From contig CAJMPT010000003.1 of the NCBI GenBank assembly GCA_905215465.1, positions 1 through 64,000 of the forward strand: DNA of 64,000 nucleotides. Direction: 5' to 3'. Below the pieces are notes generated by a model that saw only the letters and a program-made list of their open reading frames with translations, searched no databases and was not told the origin of the DNA. Position 1 is the first letter of the stretch; each line of letters begins with the position of its first letter. Source of the stretch: an uncultured bacterium. Its GTDB lineage: Bacteria; Actinomycetota; Coriobacteriia; Coriobacteriales; Atopobiaceae. Of the stretch, positions 25,319 to 32,984 are shown piece by piece. Made by a program: the position numbers and the translations under genes.

Positions 25319-25420
25319 CTAGGCGCGACGGGCGTTCGCCATCCCGAGGGCGGACGCCTCCTCCGTAAACTGCAGAATCAGGTGTTTTTGACTTTGACTA
25401 TGACTCGATCCGTCGGACAT
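25319..25420 (-). CDS. Putative 33-aa leader peptide upstream of mgtA
   Basis: A short frame starting MSDGSSHSQSQKHLIL with an ideal GAGGAGG seven bases before its ATG, and ending MANARRA 95 bases before mgtA. A TATAGT -10-like hexamer (25471-25476 on the minus strand) lies upstream. Position, ribosome site and flanking hairpins suggest a leader peptide controlling mgtA, as MgtL does in enterobacteria. It has no proline run, so any sensing mechanism would differ. It might instead be an independent small protein. Confidence 0.45.
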   Translation of the reverse strand: MSDGSSHSQSQKHLILQFTEEASALGMANARRA

Positions 25421-25517
25421 GGCGCACCTCCTCGATGCTGTGGGCAAGCCCTGTGAACAATCCGTTTGGGACTATAGCAGAGTTTCCCCATGTGGGCCCG
25501 TAAGCGATCTGTAAGCA

Positions 25518-25549
25518 GGCTTTGGGTGCCGTGGACGGCGCCCAAAGCC
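25518..25549. terminator. Hairpin GGCTTTGGG..CCCAAAGCC
   Basis: GGCTTTGGGTGCC pairs with GGCGCCCAAAGCC (25537-25549) across GTGGAC with one wobble pair. No T-run follows on either strand. It borders the weak minus-strand frame at 25554-25754. Confidence 0.4.
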
Positions 25550-25553
25550 GGGC

Positions 25554-25754
25554 CTAGGCGCGAGATATAAGCCGATAGGAATAATCAAAGAGAAAATTCC
25601 GGATGTCCTTTTGGCCGCCTGGGCAGGGGTCGACGATGAATGTCTCGGCGGCCGCGGCCGCCGCCGTCTCTGCTATGCTTCCCGTCGGGCCACTGCCCTC
25701 TCCACGAATCCGATCTGTCGCGATCTCAGGTTCTAGGACGATGCCCTTTCTCAT
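25554..25754 (-). CDS. Hypothetical small protein or gene remnant, 66 aa
   Basis: An open frame starting MRKGIVLEPEIATDRIRG after AGGGGGCGGC and ending FLFDYSYRLISRA, with an alanine run in the middle. I recognise no family. A hairpin follows its stop codon, which slightly favours a real gene. However, it overlaps a degenerate copy of the HAD-gene upstream region at its start (25763 onward lies just outside), so it may be a remnant. The 25.4-26.0 kb stretch otherwise holds only the repeat copy and the promoter of the next operon. Confidence 0.25.
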   Translation of the reverse strand: MRKGIVLEPEIATDRIRGEGSGPTGSIAETAAAAAAETFIVDPCPGGQKDIRNFLFDYSYRLISRA

Positions 25755-25762
25755 GCCGCCCC

Positions 25763-25808
25763 CTGACGCGTTATCCCTCTGCGGGTAAACGAACGAGGGG
25801 AGAAGTGC
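25763..25808 (+). repeat. Degenerate copy of the upstream region of the HAD gene at 31538
   Basis: CTGACGCGTTATCCCTCTGC.. through GAGGGGAGAAGTGC closely matches 31491-31537, the ribosome-site region of the second HAD phosphatase, but no HAD coding sequence follows. It reads directly into the 107-bp repeat at 25812. It marks a rearrangement scar. Confidence 0.65.
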
Positions 25809-25811
25809 AGG

Positions 25812-25918
25812 TAGTCCCTCAAATTGGGGACGTGTTCGTTTTCGCGCAAACTTGGGACAGGTTGGATGTCTAGCGGTGCCCCGCATGCCCTTCTCGGCGT
25901 GCGGGGCGTCCCTTTGTG
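25812..25918 (+). repeat. 107-bp direct repeat, left copy
   Basis: Begins TAGTCCCTCAAATTGGGG and ends CCCTTTGTG. It is identical to 31368-31474 except at three positions. It contains the imperfect hairpin CCCGCATGCC/GGCGTGCGGGG. With the right copy it bounds the glycyl-radical enzyme block. No transposase is encoded in it. Confidence 0.85.
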
Positions 25919-25930
25919 TGCGCATCCCGT

Positions 25931-25968
25931 CTAATTTACTTGTAAGTACAAATTAGTCATGCTATGTT
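25931..25968 (+). promoter_or_regulatory. Promoter and palindromic operator of the glycyl-radical enzyme operon
   Basis: CTAATTTACTTGTAAGTAC.. is an imperfect palindrome (25931-25956) overlapping a good promoter: TTGTAA (25940-25945), 17-bp spacer, TATGTT (25963-25968). It shares ACTTGTAWGYAC with the palindrome upstream of the local GntR gene (29211-29222), so it is a probable operator of that regulator. Confidence 0.6.
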
Positions 25969-26001
25969 TTCACCAACGAGGGAACTACCGAGGAGGCAGG
26001 C

Positions 26002-28281
26002 ATGAAGAACGACAAGAGCGTCGCCGAGATTGTCGAGATCAACAAGAAGGCCCCGTGCGAGAAGCCGGTTGCCCAGCAGATCGACATCATGGAGGCGTAC
26101 ACGCTCGCGCACCGCAAGTACTCCGGCGCGGGTACCGCCCATCGCGAGCTCGAGTGCCTGAAGACCATCTACCCCGTGACGTTTCGCCACGTCGAGGACG
26201 GGGATCTCGTCGTTGGCAGGACCGACGTCCTCCCCGTGGGCTTTGGGTGCGTGACCTCCGTGGGCGGAGTGGGCCACTACTGCACCTTCTCTAAGCTCGC
26301 GGCCCTTCGCGGGGAGGTCGACAACCCCGCCGACCTCGACCGCATTGACGCAATCGAGGCGTATTGGGACAAGCACGACACCAGGTCGGTCTTCTACGAG
26401 GAAGTGCTGACCGAGGACACCTTTGGCAAGTTCGTCGACGGCAAGTACGGCGCCGTGGTGACCGCGCGCCTCTCGGGCACCATGCTTGACTACGAGTCCC
26501 TGGTCACGCTGGGCATCCCCGGCCTGTACAAGAAGGTGGAGCGCTGCCGCGCGCAGAATCCGGGCGCGGGGGAGTTCTACGACGTCATGCGTGGCTGCAT
26601 CGACCTCTTCTGCGACGTGGTCCGCCATCACATAGACCTGTGCGAGCAGGCCAAGGAGGGCAAGGCGGCGGAGCGCGTGACCCAGCTGGACCGCGTCCAG
26701 GACGCGCTGCGGGCCATCCTGGTCCGCAGGCCGCAGACGCTCGTCGAGGGCATAGAGGCCTGCTGGCTCTACACGCTCATCGCGGGCGTGGTCAACTACG
26801 GGCGTGCCGACGTCTACCTCGGTCAGCTCCTGGCGCATGACCTCGACGAGGGCGTCCTGACGCGGGATGAGGCCCTGGAGATCATCAAGTCCTGGTTCCT
26901 TCTCATCGACGCGCGGCACTCCAACGTCAATGGCCGCATCATCGTCGGAGGCCGCGGAAGGGCTCACGAGGCGGAGGCCGACCGCTTCATAGAGCTGGCC
27001 ATCGAGGCGGTCAGGCAGAACCGGACCGTGGAGCCGCAGTTCACGCTACGCTGCTACAAGGGCATGAGCGAGAAGATCTACGCCCAGGCGCTCGACTGCA
27101 TTGCGACGGGCTGCACGTACCCCATGCTGCTCAACGACGACGTGGTCGTGCCTCAGGTCATGAGCTCGCTGCACGTCGACGAGAGGAATGCGGAGGACTA
27201 CGTCCCCTTTGGCTGCGGCGAGCTCGTCATCAACCACGCAAGCGTGGGAACTCCAAACGCCCTCATCAACGTGCTTAAGCTGCTCACCGTTGCGCTCAAC
27301 GAGGGCGTGGACCCCTACGACGGCGTCAATCGCTCAAACGGCGTTGACCTGCGCCCCGTCGAGGAGCTTGGGACCTTTGAAGAGGTTTTTGACCAGTACG
27401 CGGCGCTTCTGAAGAAGTACTTTGCCGACTGCGCGCGCATCCACCGCCGCTCCTACGAGGCGATGGGCGAGCAGTGCGACTTCCTGCTCACGTCCCTTCT
27501 GACCAACGACTGCCTTGAGGTGGGCAGGCCCATCCTCAAGGGCGGCGTCCGCTTCCTTGGGGGCACCGACGAGACCTACGGCAACATCAACGCCTCGGAC
27601 TCCCTGACCGCCATCAAGAGGCTGGTGTTCGACGAGGGCAGGTACTCGCTCAGACAGGTCGTCGACGCGGCCAACGCAAACTTCGAGGGGGCCGAGGAGC
27701 TCCGCAGGGCGCTTCTCGACGCGCCCAAGTACGGCAACGACGATGACGAGGCGGACGCGATGGCGGTGCGCCTCCACGAGTTCATCTGCAAGACAGTGAA
27801 GGCCACGGGCGAGGCCGCAGGCTTCTACAGCTATGGCACCGTGCTCATAAACAACCAGGTCAACACCGAGTGGGGTCGCAAGACCGCTGCCAGTCCGGAC
27901 GGCCGCCTTGCTGGGACCTTCATGAACAATGGAAACAACCCCCAGTCCGGCGCCGACAAGAACGGCCCGACGGCAATGCTCAACTCCCTAGTGAAGCTTG
28001 ACGTCAGCGACCACGCGGGCTCGGTCCAGAACATCAAGTTCTCAAAGGGCATGTTCAAGAGGAAGATGCCCGTTGTCCGTAGCCTGATCGACACCTACTT
28101 TGGCCGAGGGGGCTGCCAGATCATGGCCTCGGTCGTAGACCCCGGCGAGCTCGAGGACGCCATCGTCCACCCGGAGCTCCACCAGAACCTCCTCGTCCGC
28201 GTCGGTGGGTTCTCCGCGCGCTTTGTCGCTCTGGAGAAGGACGTCCAGCAGGAGGTCCTTGCCAGGACCCTCAACGAGTAG
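26002..28281 (+). CDS. Glycyl-radical enzyme, uncharacterised eliminase-type
   Basis: A 759-residue member of the pyruvate formate-lyase superfamily. The C-terminal radical loop reads RVGGFSARF, with the radical glycine at about residue 736. The thiyl cysteine is C405 in the motif FGCGEL. The Cys-x-Glu pair (C405/E407) is the arrangement of glycyl-radical dehydratases and lyases (choline lyase, diol dehydratase), not the double cysteine of true PFL, so it should catalyse an elimination rather than acyl cleavage. Immediately followed by its activating enzyme and, further on, a GntR regulator and PTS EIIBC. The middle Gly (GCGE instead of the common GCVE) sets it apart from the well-known subclasses. 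The substrate is unknown; a sugar- or polyol-derived compound is suggested by the PTS. Start ATG follows GAGGAGGCAGGC. Confidence 0.88.
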   Translation: MKNDKSVAEIVEINKKAPCEKPVAQQIDIMEAYTLAHRKYSGAGTAHRELECLKTIYPVTFRHVEDGDLVVGRTDVLPVGFGCVTSVGGVGHYCTFSKLAALRGEVDNPADLDRIDAIEAYWDKHDTRSVFYEEVLTEDTFGKFVDGKYGAVVTARLSGTMLDYESLVTLGIPGLYKKVERCRAQNPGAGEFYDVMRGCIDLFCDVVRHHIDLCEQAKEGKAAERVTQLDRVQDALRAILVRRPQTLVEGIEACWLYTLIAGVVNYGRADVYLGQLLAHDLDEGVLTRDEALEIIKSWFLLIDARHSNVNGRIIVGGRGRAHEAEADRFIELAIEAVRQNRTVEPQFTLRCYKGMSEKIYAQALDCIATGCTYPMLLNDDVVVPQVMSSLHVDERNAEDYVPFGCGELVINHASVGTPNALINVLKLLTVALNEGVDPYDGVNRSNGVDLRPVEELGTFEEVFDQYAALLKKYFADCARIHRRSYEAMGEQCDFLLTSLLTNDCLEVGRPILKGGVRFLGGTDETYGNINASDSLTAIKRLVFDEGRYSLRQVVDAANANFEGAEELRRALLDAPKYGNDDDEADAMAVRLHEFICKTVKATGEAAGFYSYGTVLINNQVNTEWGRKTAASPDGRLAGTFMNNGNNPQSGADKNGPTAMLNSLVKLDVSDHAGSVQNIKFSKGMFKRKMPVVRSLIDTYFGRGGCQIMASVVDPGELEDAIVHPELHQNLLVRVGGFSARFVALEKDVQQEVLARTLNE

Positions 28282-28290
28282 GAGCCGTCC

Positions 28291-29187
28291 ATGCCCCTTG
28301 TCTTTGACATCCAGCGGTTCTGCGTGAATGACGGCCCGGGAATCAGGTCGACGGTCTACCTCAAGGGCTGCCCGCTGAGGTGCCCCTGGTGCCACAACCC
28401 GGAGTCCAACCTGGGCCGTCCGCAGCTTGCCTTTGAGCGGGAGCACTGCACTGGTTGCGGCCGCTGCGCCGAGGCGTGTCCCCACGGGGTCCACGCCCTC
28501 TCGGACGGCAGGCATGTGGTCGACTACTCGCGCTGCGTTGCCTGCGGGCGGTGCGTGGCCGCCTGCCCAAACGGCGCCCTGCGCACCTACGGCCGCCAGA
28601 TGACGGTCGACGAGATCCTCTCGGTGCTGGAGCGGGACGCGGACTACTACGCCAACTCCGGCGGCGGCGTCACGATCTCTGGCGGCGAGGCCATGAGCCG
28701 CTACGCGGAGACGCTCCAGATCGCGCAGGCGGTGAAGGCGCGCGGCTGGCACCTCTGCCTTGAGACGAGCGGGCTTGGGCCTGCGGAGCACTTTAAGGAG
28801 GTCTCCCGCTACGTGGACCTGTTCCTTCTGGACTACAAGGTGTCGGGGGAGGCCCGCTACCAGGAGGTCATTGGCATGCCAGAGAGCATGGTGCTGTCAA
28901 ACCTCGATGCCTTGGGAAGGGCCGGGGCCACGGTTGTGCTGCGCTGTCCCATCATCCCCGGCTACTCCGACGACCCCGAGCACTTTGGGAGAATTGCGGA
29001 GCTGAGCCGCCTTCCCCAGGTCAGGCGCGTTGAGCTACTGCCATACCATGACTTTGGCGTGGGAAAGGCCAAGAGCATCGGCTCGGAGCAGTACCTTCGG
29101 GGAGTGAGCGTGCCCTCGGCGGAGGCGGTCGGGGCCTGGATAGAGACCATAGAGTCTCTGGGTGGAAGAAATATATCGGAGTCTTAG
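28291..29187 (+). CDS. Glycyl-radical enzyme activating protein (radical SAM)
   Basis: A 298-residue radical SAM enzyme that installs the glycyl radical on the preceding gene product. The S-adenosylmethionine cluster cysteines are C27, C31 and C34 (CPLRCPWC). Two further ferredoxin-like clusters follow (CTGCGRCAEACP and CVACGRCVAACP), the hallmark of activases for non-PFL glycyl-radical enzymes. GGGVTISGGEAM is the SAM-binding GGE motif. It starts nine bases after the enzyme stop, with GGAG in the gap. Confidence 0.93.
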   Translation: MPLVFDIQRFCVNDGPGIRSTVYLKGCPLRCPWCHNPESNLGRPQLAFEREHCTGCGRCAEACPHGVHALSDGRHVVDYSRCVACGRCVAACPNGALRTYGRQMTVDEILSVLERDADYYANSGGGVTISGGEAMSRYAETLQIAQAVKARGWHLCLETSGLGPAEHFKEVSRYVDLFLLDYKVSGEARYQEVIGMPESMVLSNLDALGRAGATVVLRCPIIPGYSDDPEHFGRIAELSRLPQVRRVELLPYHDFGVGKAKSIGSEQYLRGVSVPSAEAVGAWIETIESLGGRNISES

Positions 29188-29196
29188 TCAGTCATA

Positions 29197-29226
29197 ATGG
29201 GTGCATACAAACTTGTATGCACCCAT
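29197..29226 (+). promoter_or_regulatory. 30-bp palindrome upstream of GntR gene, probable autoregulatory operator
   Basis: ATGGGTGCATACAA (29197-29210) and TTGTATGCACCCAT (29213-29226) form a perfect inverted repeat with a 2-bp centre. There is no T-run downstream, which argues for protein binding rather than termination. It ends 20 bases before the GntR start. Confidence 0.6.
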
Positions 29227-29245
29227 TTATGTTGAGGCGGACGCA

Positions 29246-29935
29246 ATGAGCAAGCACGAGGCAATCTACCACGACCTCAGGAAGAAGATCCTGAACGGCA
29301 CCTACGCGTCGAGAAGCGCGCTCGAGAGCGAGGAGGTGCTGTGCAAGCGCTACGAGGTCAGCCGTCCGACGCTCAGAAAGGCGCTGGACGCCCTGAAGCA
29401 GGACGGTCTTGTCCACAGCCGCCAGGGGGCGGGCATCTTCGTCAACCCGCCGGAGTTCTTTGCCGAGAACAACCTCACCACGCTCTCCGAGCGCTTTGCC
29501 GGCCAGCGCGTGGGGGTCTCCAGCAAGGTCCTTCTCTGCGAGACGGTGCCTGCGGGCGCCTTTGCCGACGCGTTCCAGATTGCCGAGAAGGACCCGCTGA
29601 TACACTACCGGCGCCTCAGGCTGGTGGGCGGCAAGCCCCACGCGCTCGAGAACACCTACATGCCCTCCTATCTCTTCCCGGACTTTACCGAGAAGGCCCT
29701 GCTCGGCTCGGTCATCCACTACATCGAGGAGGACTGCGGCTACTCGATCAGCCACGTCAACAAGAGGGTGAGGGCCGTCGCCGCGACGAAGGAGGTGGCG
29801 GGCCTGCTCGACGTCTCGCGGGGAAGGCCGCTCCTTGAGGTCGACCACTCCGTCTACCTGCTCCGCAGCGTAATGGTGCAGTTCACGGAGGAGATAACGC
29901 TCGACGACGGCGTCTCAATCACGTCGGTTCGATGA
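29246..29935 (+). CDS. GntR-family regulator with UTRA effector domain
   Basis: A 229-residue HutC/FarR-type repressor. The winged helix occupies residues 1-70 (SALESEEVLCKRYEVSRPTLRKALDAL), and the C-terminal UTRA domain (from about residue 90, VLLCETVPAG.., through LLEVDHSVYLL) binds a small effector. Start ATG at 29246 follows GAGGCGG; an upstream frame within the palindrome is unlikely. It lies between the glycyl-radical operon and the PTS gene, and is the natural regulator of both. The effector is probably a phosphorylated PTS product, by analogy with other UTRA proteins. Confidence 0.9.
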   Translation: MSKHEAIYHDLRKKILNGTYASRSALESEEVLCKRYEVSRPTLRKALDALKQDGLVHSRQGAGIFVNPPEFFAENNLTTLSERFAGQRVGVSSKVLLCETVPAGAFADAFQIAEKDPLIHYRRLRLVGGKPHALENTYMPSYLFPDFTEKALLGSVIHYIEEDCGYSISHVNKRVRAVAATKEVAGLLDVSRGRPLLEVDHSVYLLRSVMVQFTEEITLDDGVSITSVR

Positions 29936-29955
29936 AGCAGGGCGCATGGGCATCC

Positions 29956-29995
29956 GCGGCCTCGGGGGACCTCCCCGGGGCCGCCCTTCTTTCTC
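29956..29995 (+). terminator. Terminator after the GntR gene
   Basis: GCGGCCTCGGGG pairs with CCCCGGGGCCGC (29973-29984) around GACCT with one wobble, followed by CCTTCTTTCTC. It separates the GntR transcript from the PTS promoter. Confidence 0.65.
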
Positions 29996-30025
29996 GGAGA
30001 GAAAATAAACACGCTCTAATTAGTA

Positions 30026-30054
30026 TTGACAAATAAGTATGTAGAACCGAGAAT
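30026..30054 (+). promoter_or_regulatory. Promoter of the PTS EIIBC gene
   Basis: A consensus TTGACA (30026-30031), 17-bp spacer and GAGAAT (30049-30054). CTAATT just upstream resembles the left edge of the operator at 25931, but a full palindrome is not evident. Confidence 0.55.
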
Positions 30055-30116
30055 ACAGCCATAGAAAGAGGCGGGGCCTCGCATGGGCCCTGTCGGGGCA
30101 ACCGATGGGAGAGAAG

Positions 30117-31370
30117 ATGAGCAAGAAGGTAGTTGCCGTCACGTCCTGCATCACGGGAGTCGCGCATACCTACATGTGCGCCACGGCGCTGGAGAACGCC
30201 GCCGCGGAGCTCGGGTATGAAATCCACGTCGAGAAGCAGGGAGCCGCGGGTGTCGAGGACGCGCTCACAGCCGAGCAGATTGCCGAGGCGGACGCCGTCG
30301 TCTTCGCGACGGACAAGGCGGTCGACAACGAGGGCCGCTTCGCTGGCAAGGACGTCGTCAAGATTGCCTGCGACGAGGGAATCAAGAACGCAAGGGGAGC
30401 CATCGAGCACGCCATGGCAAAGAATGGCACGGTCCGCATCGGCGGTGAGGAGCCTGCCGCCACGGCCCCGTCAGCCCCGGGCAAGGCGGCATCCGGTGCG
30501 TCCGCCGTCTTCAGGCACGTCATGAGCGGCGTTTCTCACATGCTGCCCATCGTCGTTGCCGGCGGCATACTCACCGCGCTGCGCTACGCCTTTGGTTCCG
30601 TCGTCGGCGACGCGGGAATCACCTGGGCGTTTGAGACCGAGGGTTCTCTCGCCTTCTACATCAGCCAGATTGGCGCCACCTACGGCCTGGGCATGATGAT
30701 CCCCGTCCTCGCGGCGTTCAACGGCCTGAAACCCATCCTCATCCTGCCTCTGCTCTCGACTGCCATCGTCGGCCTGGTCATGTACTACATCGTGGGTGCG
30801 CCTGTGGCCATGCTGACCGCTGCCATCACGGACTTCCTGTCCGGCCTTTCCGGCGCGGGCAACATCGCGCTAGGCATTGTGTGCGGCCTTCTCTACTTTG
30901 ACATGGGCGGCGCCGTCTCCAAGGTCCTCTACGCCTTTGCCATCGGCATGCTGGACGCCGGGGTCTACGGCCCCATGGCCGCCGTCATGCTCTGCGGAAT
31001 GGTCCCTCCCATTGGCGTCTCCATTGCGACCTTTGCCAAGAAGAGCCTGTGGAGCCAGGAGGAGCGCGACTCGGGCAAGGCCGCGGTGCTGCTGGGCTGC
31101 TCCTACATCACCGAGGGTGCCATTCCTTTTGCCACCAGCTATCCGCTGCAGGTCATTCCGTCCTGCATGATCGGCGGCGCCGTTGCGGCGGTCATGTCCC
31201 TCATGATGGGCATCGAGTGCACGGCTCCCCACGGTGGCCTGTTCCTGCTGCTGATTCCCAACGTCATCAACAACATCGGCGGGTTCCTGGTCTGCCTGCT
31301 CGTCGGCTCGCTGGTCTGCGCTGCCCTCATCGTCGCCCTGATGAGCGCCAAGCGCCGCAAGGACGCCTAG
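30117..31370 (+). CDS. PTS fructose-family EIIBC
   Basis: A 417-residue fused EIIB-EIIC component. The EIIB domain (residues 1-100) has the phosphorylated cysteine C11 in VTSCITGVAHTYM; most relatives have CPTG, so proline is replaced by isoleucine. EIIC (from about residue 130, HVMSGVSHMLPIVVAGG) has about eight to ten membrane spans and the GIECTAPHGG substrate loop. No EIIA is encoded nearby, so phosphate must come from an EIIA elsewhere. The ATG at 30117 follows GGGAGAGAAG; another ATG four codons upstream is possible. It presumably imports and phosphorylates the precursor of the glycyl-radical enzyme substrate. Confidence 0.88.
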   Translation: MSKKVVAVTSCITGVAHTYMCATALENAAAELGYEIHVEKQGAAGVEDALTAEQIAEADAVVFATDKAVDNEGRFAGKDVVKIACDEGIKNARGAIEHAMAKNGTVRIGGEEPAATAPSAPGKAASGASAVFRHVMSGVSHMLPIVVAGGILTALRYAFGSVVGDAGITWAFETEGSLAFYISQIGATYGLGMMIPVLAAFNGLKPILILPLLSTAIVGLVMYYIVGAPVAMLTAAITDFLSGLSGAGNIALGIVCGLLYFDMGGAVSKVLYAFAIGMLDAGVYGPMAAVMLCGMVPPIGVSIATFAKKSLWSQEERDSGKAAVLLGCSYITEGAIPFATSYPLQVIPSCMIGGAVAAVMSLMMGIECTAPHGGLFLLLIPNVINNIGGFLVCLLVGSLVCAALIVALMSAKRRKDA

Positions 31371-31474
31371 CCCCTCAAATTGGGGACGTGTTCGTTTTCG
31401 CGCAAACTTGGGACAGGTTGGATGTCTAGCGGTGCTCCGCATGCCCTTCTCGGCGTGCGGGGCGCCCCTTTGTG
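31368..31474 (+). repeat. 107-bp direct repeat, right copy
   Basis: Matches 25812-25918 at 104 of 107 positions by eye. Its first three bases are the TAG stop codon of the PTS gene. The internal hairpin (about 31436-31462) may serve as that gene's terminator. The HAD upstream region follows 16 bases later. Confidence 0.85.
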
Positions 31475-31537
31475 CGGGGACGCGAGGCCTCTGACGCGCT
31501 ATCCTTCTGCGGGTAGAACAAGCGAGGGGAGAAGTGC

Positions 31538-32332
31538 GTGATCAAGGCGGCATTCTTTGACATTGACGGTACGCTGCTCAGCCCGGCGACGGACCGGCTC
31601 ATTCCGCAGGGCACCAAGGACGCCCTTGTGGAGCTGAGGCGTCGCGGCGTCAAGTGCATCCTGTGCACCGGCAGGCCAAAGGTACAGCTGCCGTGGTGCA
31701 TCACCGACGGCTTCCCCGGCTTTGAGGGCGGCTTTGACTCCTACATCACCATGACGGGCTCGCTGTGCTACGACGCGGACGGCGTCTACGCGGACACCCC
31801 TATTGACGCCGAGGTCTCGGCCCGCTTTATCGAGCTGGTTGATCGCGAGGGCTTTGACATCCTCATCCTCAATCGCGAGGGCTCTTTTGCCAGCGGCCAC
31901 GGCCCACGCATGCTGGAGCTCGAGGACATGGTGGCCTTCCACTACCCGGAGGCCGACATCCACGAGCTTGCCAAGAAGCCCATCTACCAGTTCTGCGCCT
32001 TCGTGCCACCTGAGCGCGATGAGGAGCTGCGCCAGGCCATGCCGGACTGCTTTGTCACCCGCTGGTGCGACGTCTTCTGCGACATCGTGCCCTCCAACAG
32101 CAGCAAGCCGGCAGGCATCAAGGCCGCGCTGAAGCACTACGGCCTTCGCCAGGACGAGACCATCGCCTTTGGCGACGGTGGAAACGACGTCACCATGCTG
32201 CAGTACGCCCACATCGGCGTGGCCATGGGCAACGGAAACCCCGAGGCCAAGCGCGTCGCCGACTACGTGGCCGACGACGTGGACAAGGACGGCATCCCCA
32301 AGGCGCTCCGTCGCTTTGGCCTCATCGACTAG
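31538..32332 (+). CDS. Cof-type HAD family phosphatase (paralogue 2)
   Basis: A 264-residue paralogue of the gene at 21547, with motif I FDIDGTLL, motif II CTGRPKVQL, and motif IV GDGGNDVTML. Start GTG at 31538 follows GAGGGGAGAAG. Unlike paralogue 1 it keeps the usual arginine after motif II. Its upstream region is duplicated without the gene at 25763. It ends with a near-perfect palindromic terminator. Confidence 0.85.
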   Translation: MIKAAFFDIDGTLLSPATDRLIPQGTKDALVELRRRGVKCILCTGRPKVQLPWCITDGFPGFEGGFDSYITMTGSLCYDADGVYADTPIDAEVSARFIELVDREGFDILILNREGSFASGHGPRMLELEDMVAFHYPEADIHELAKKPIYQFCAFVPPERDEELRQAMPDCFVTRWCDVFCDIVPSNSSKPAGIKAALKHYGLRQDETIAFGDGGNDVTMLQYAHIGVAMGNGNPEAKRVADYVADDVDKDGIPKALRRFGLID

Positions 32333-32360
32333 CCGGCTGCGAGGGCACGTTCGCACAAGG

Positions 32361-32401
32361 AGGTCCCGGCGAGAAGAGCGCTCTTCTCGCCGGGACCTTT
32401 G
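32361..32401 (+). terminator. 38-base perfect palindrome, terminator
   Basis: AGGTCCCGGCGAGAAGAGC (32361-32379) is followed directly by its exact complement (32380-32398) and TTT. It lies between the convergent HAD and msrA genes and can act in both directions. Confidence 0.8.
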
Positions 32402-32441
32402 CTTGCGTTGATGGTTGCTAATTTGATTGCGCGAGGCGACC

Positions 32442-32984
32442 CTACTCGGCGTGGCCGAACTCTGCCTGGTGTTCGGCCACAAAGCGGTCGGCGTCGCCAA
32501 GGTCGACGTGGCAGTAGCCGCAGGGGTCCTTGGTCAGGTACTTCTGGTGGTACTCCTCCGCAGGCCAGAAGCCCTGGACGTTGCCGGTCTGCACGACCAC
32601 GGGGCCGGCGTCCTCGCCCAGGGTGGAGGCAGCCGCCTCAAGCGCGCAGGCCACAGCGGCCTCGTCGGCGGGGTCGGTCCACCAGATGCCGGTACGGTAC
32701 TGCTCGCCCTCGTCCTCGCCCTGCTTGTTGACGCTCGTGGGGTCAATGACGTCCAGGTAGGCGGCAAGAAGCAGCGGAAGGCCAATGACCTGGGGGTTAT
32801 AGGTCACGTGGACGGTCTCGGCGTGGTGGGTGGTGCCGGAGCAGACCTCCTCGTAGGTGGGCGCCTCGGTGGTGCCGTTGGCGTAGCCCACGACGGTCTC
32901 GACCACGCCGGGAAGCTTGTCCAGGTACGCCTGCATGCCCCAGAAGCAGCCGCCTGCCAGGTAGATCTCTTTTGTCTTGGCCAT
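32442..32984 (-). CDS. msrA: Peptide methionine sulfoxide reductase A
   Basis: A 180-residue enzyme that reduces methionine-S-sulfoxide in proteins. The catalytic cysteine is C13 in GGCFWG, and EVCSGTTHHAETVHVTYNP and QYRTGIWW follow. The resolving cysteine is likely in the C-terminal DPCGYCHVDLGD. Start ATG at 32982-32984 is preceded by GGAAGG. No msrB domain or gene is adjacent. Confidence 0.93.
   Translation of the reverse strand: MAKTKEIYLAGGCFWGMQAYLDKLPGVVETVVGYANGTTEAPTYEEVCSGTTHHAETVHVTYNPQVIGLPLLLAAYLDVIDPTSVNKQGEDEGEQYRTGIWWTDPADEAAVACALEAAASTLGEDAGPVVVQTGNVQGFWPAEEYHQKYLTKDPCGYCHVDLGDADRFVAEHQAEFGHAE

Noticed and set aside
25812..25873. A 21-codon frame starting GTGCAGGTAGTC in the left repeat copy.
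   Set aside because: It arises from fusion of the HAD start region to the repeat and has no counterpart start at the right copy; it looks like a rearrangement product rather than a gene.
26002..28281. Annotation as pyruvate formate-lyase.
   Set aside because: The active site is GCGE with a single cysteine and a nearby glutamate; true PFL has adjacent catalytic cysteines. The two-ferredoxin activase also fits non-PFL enzymes.
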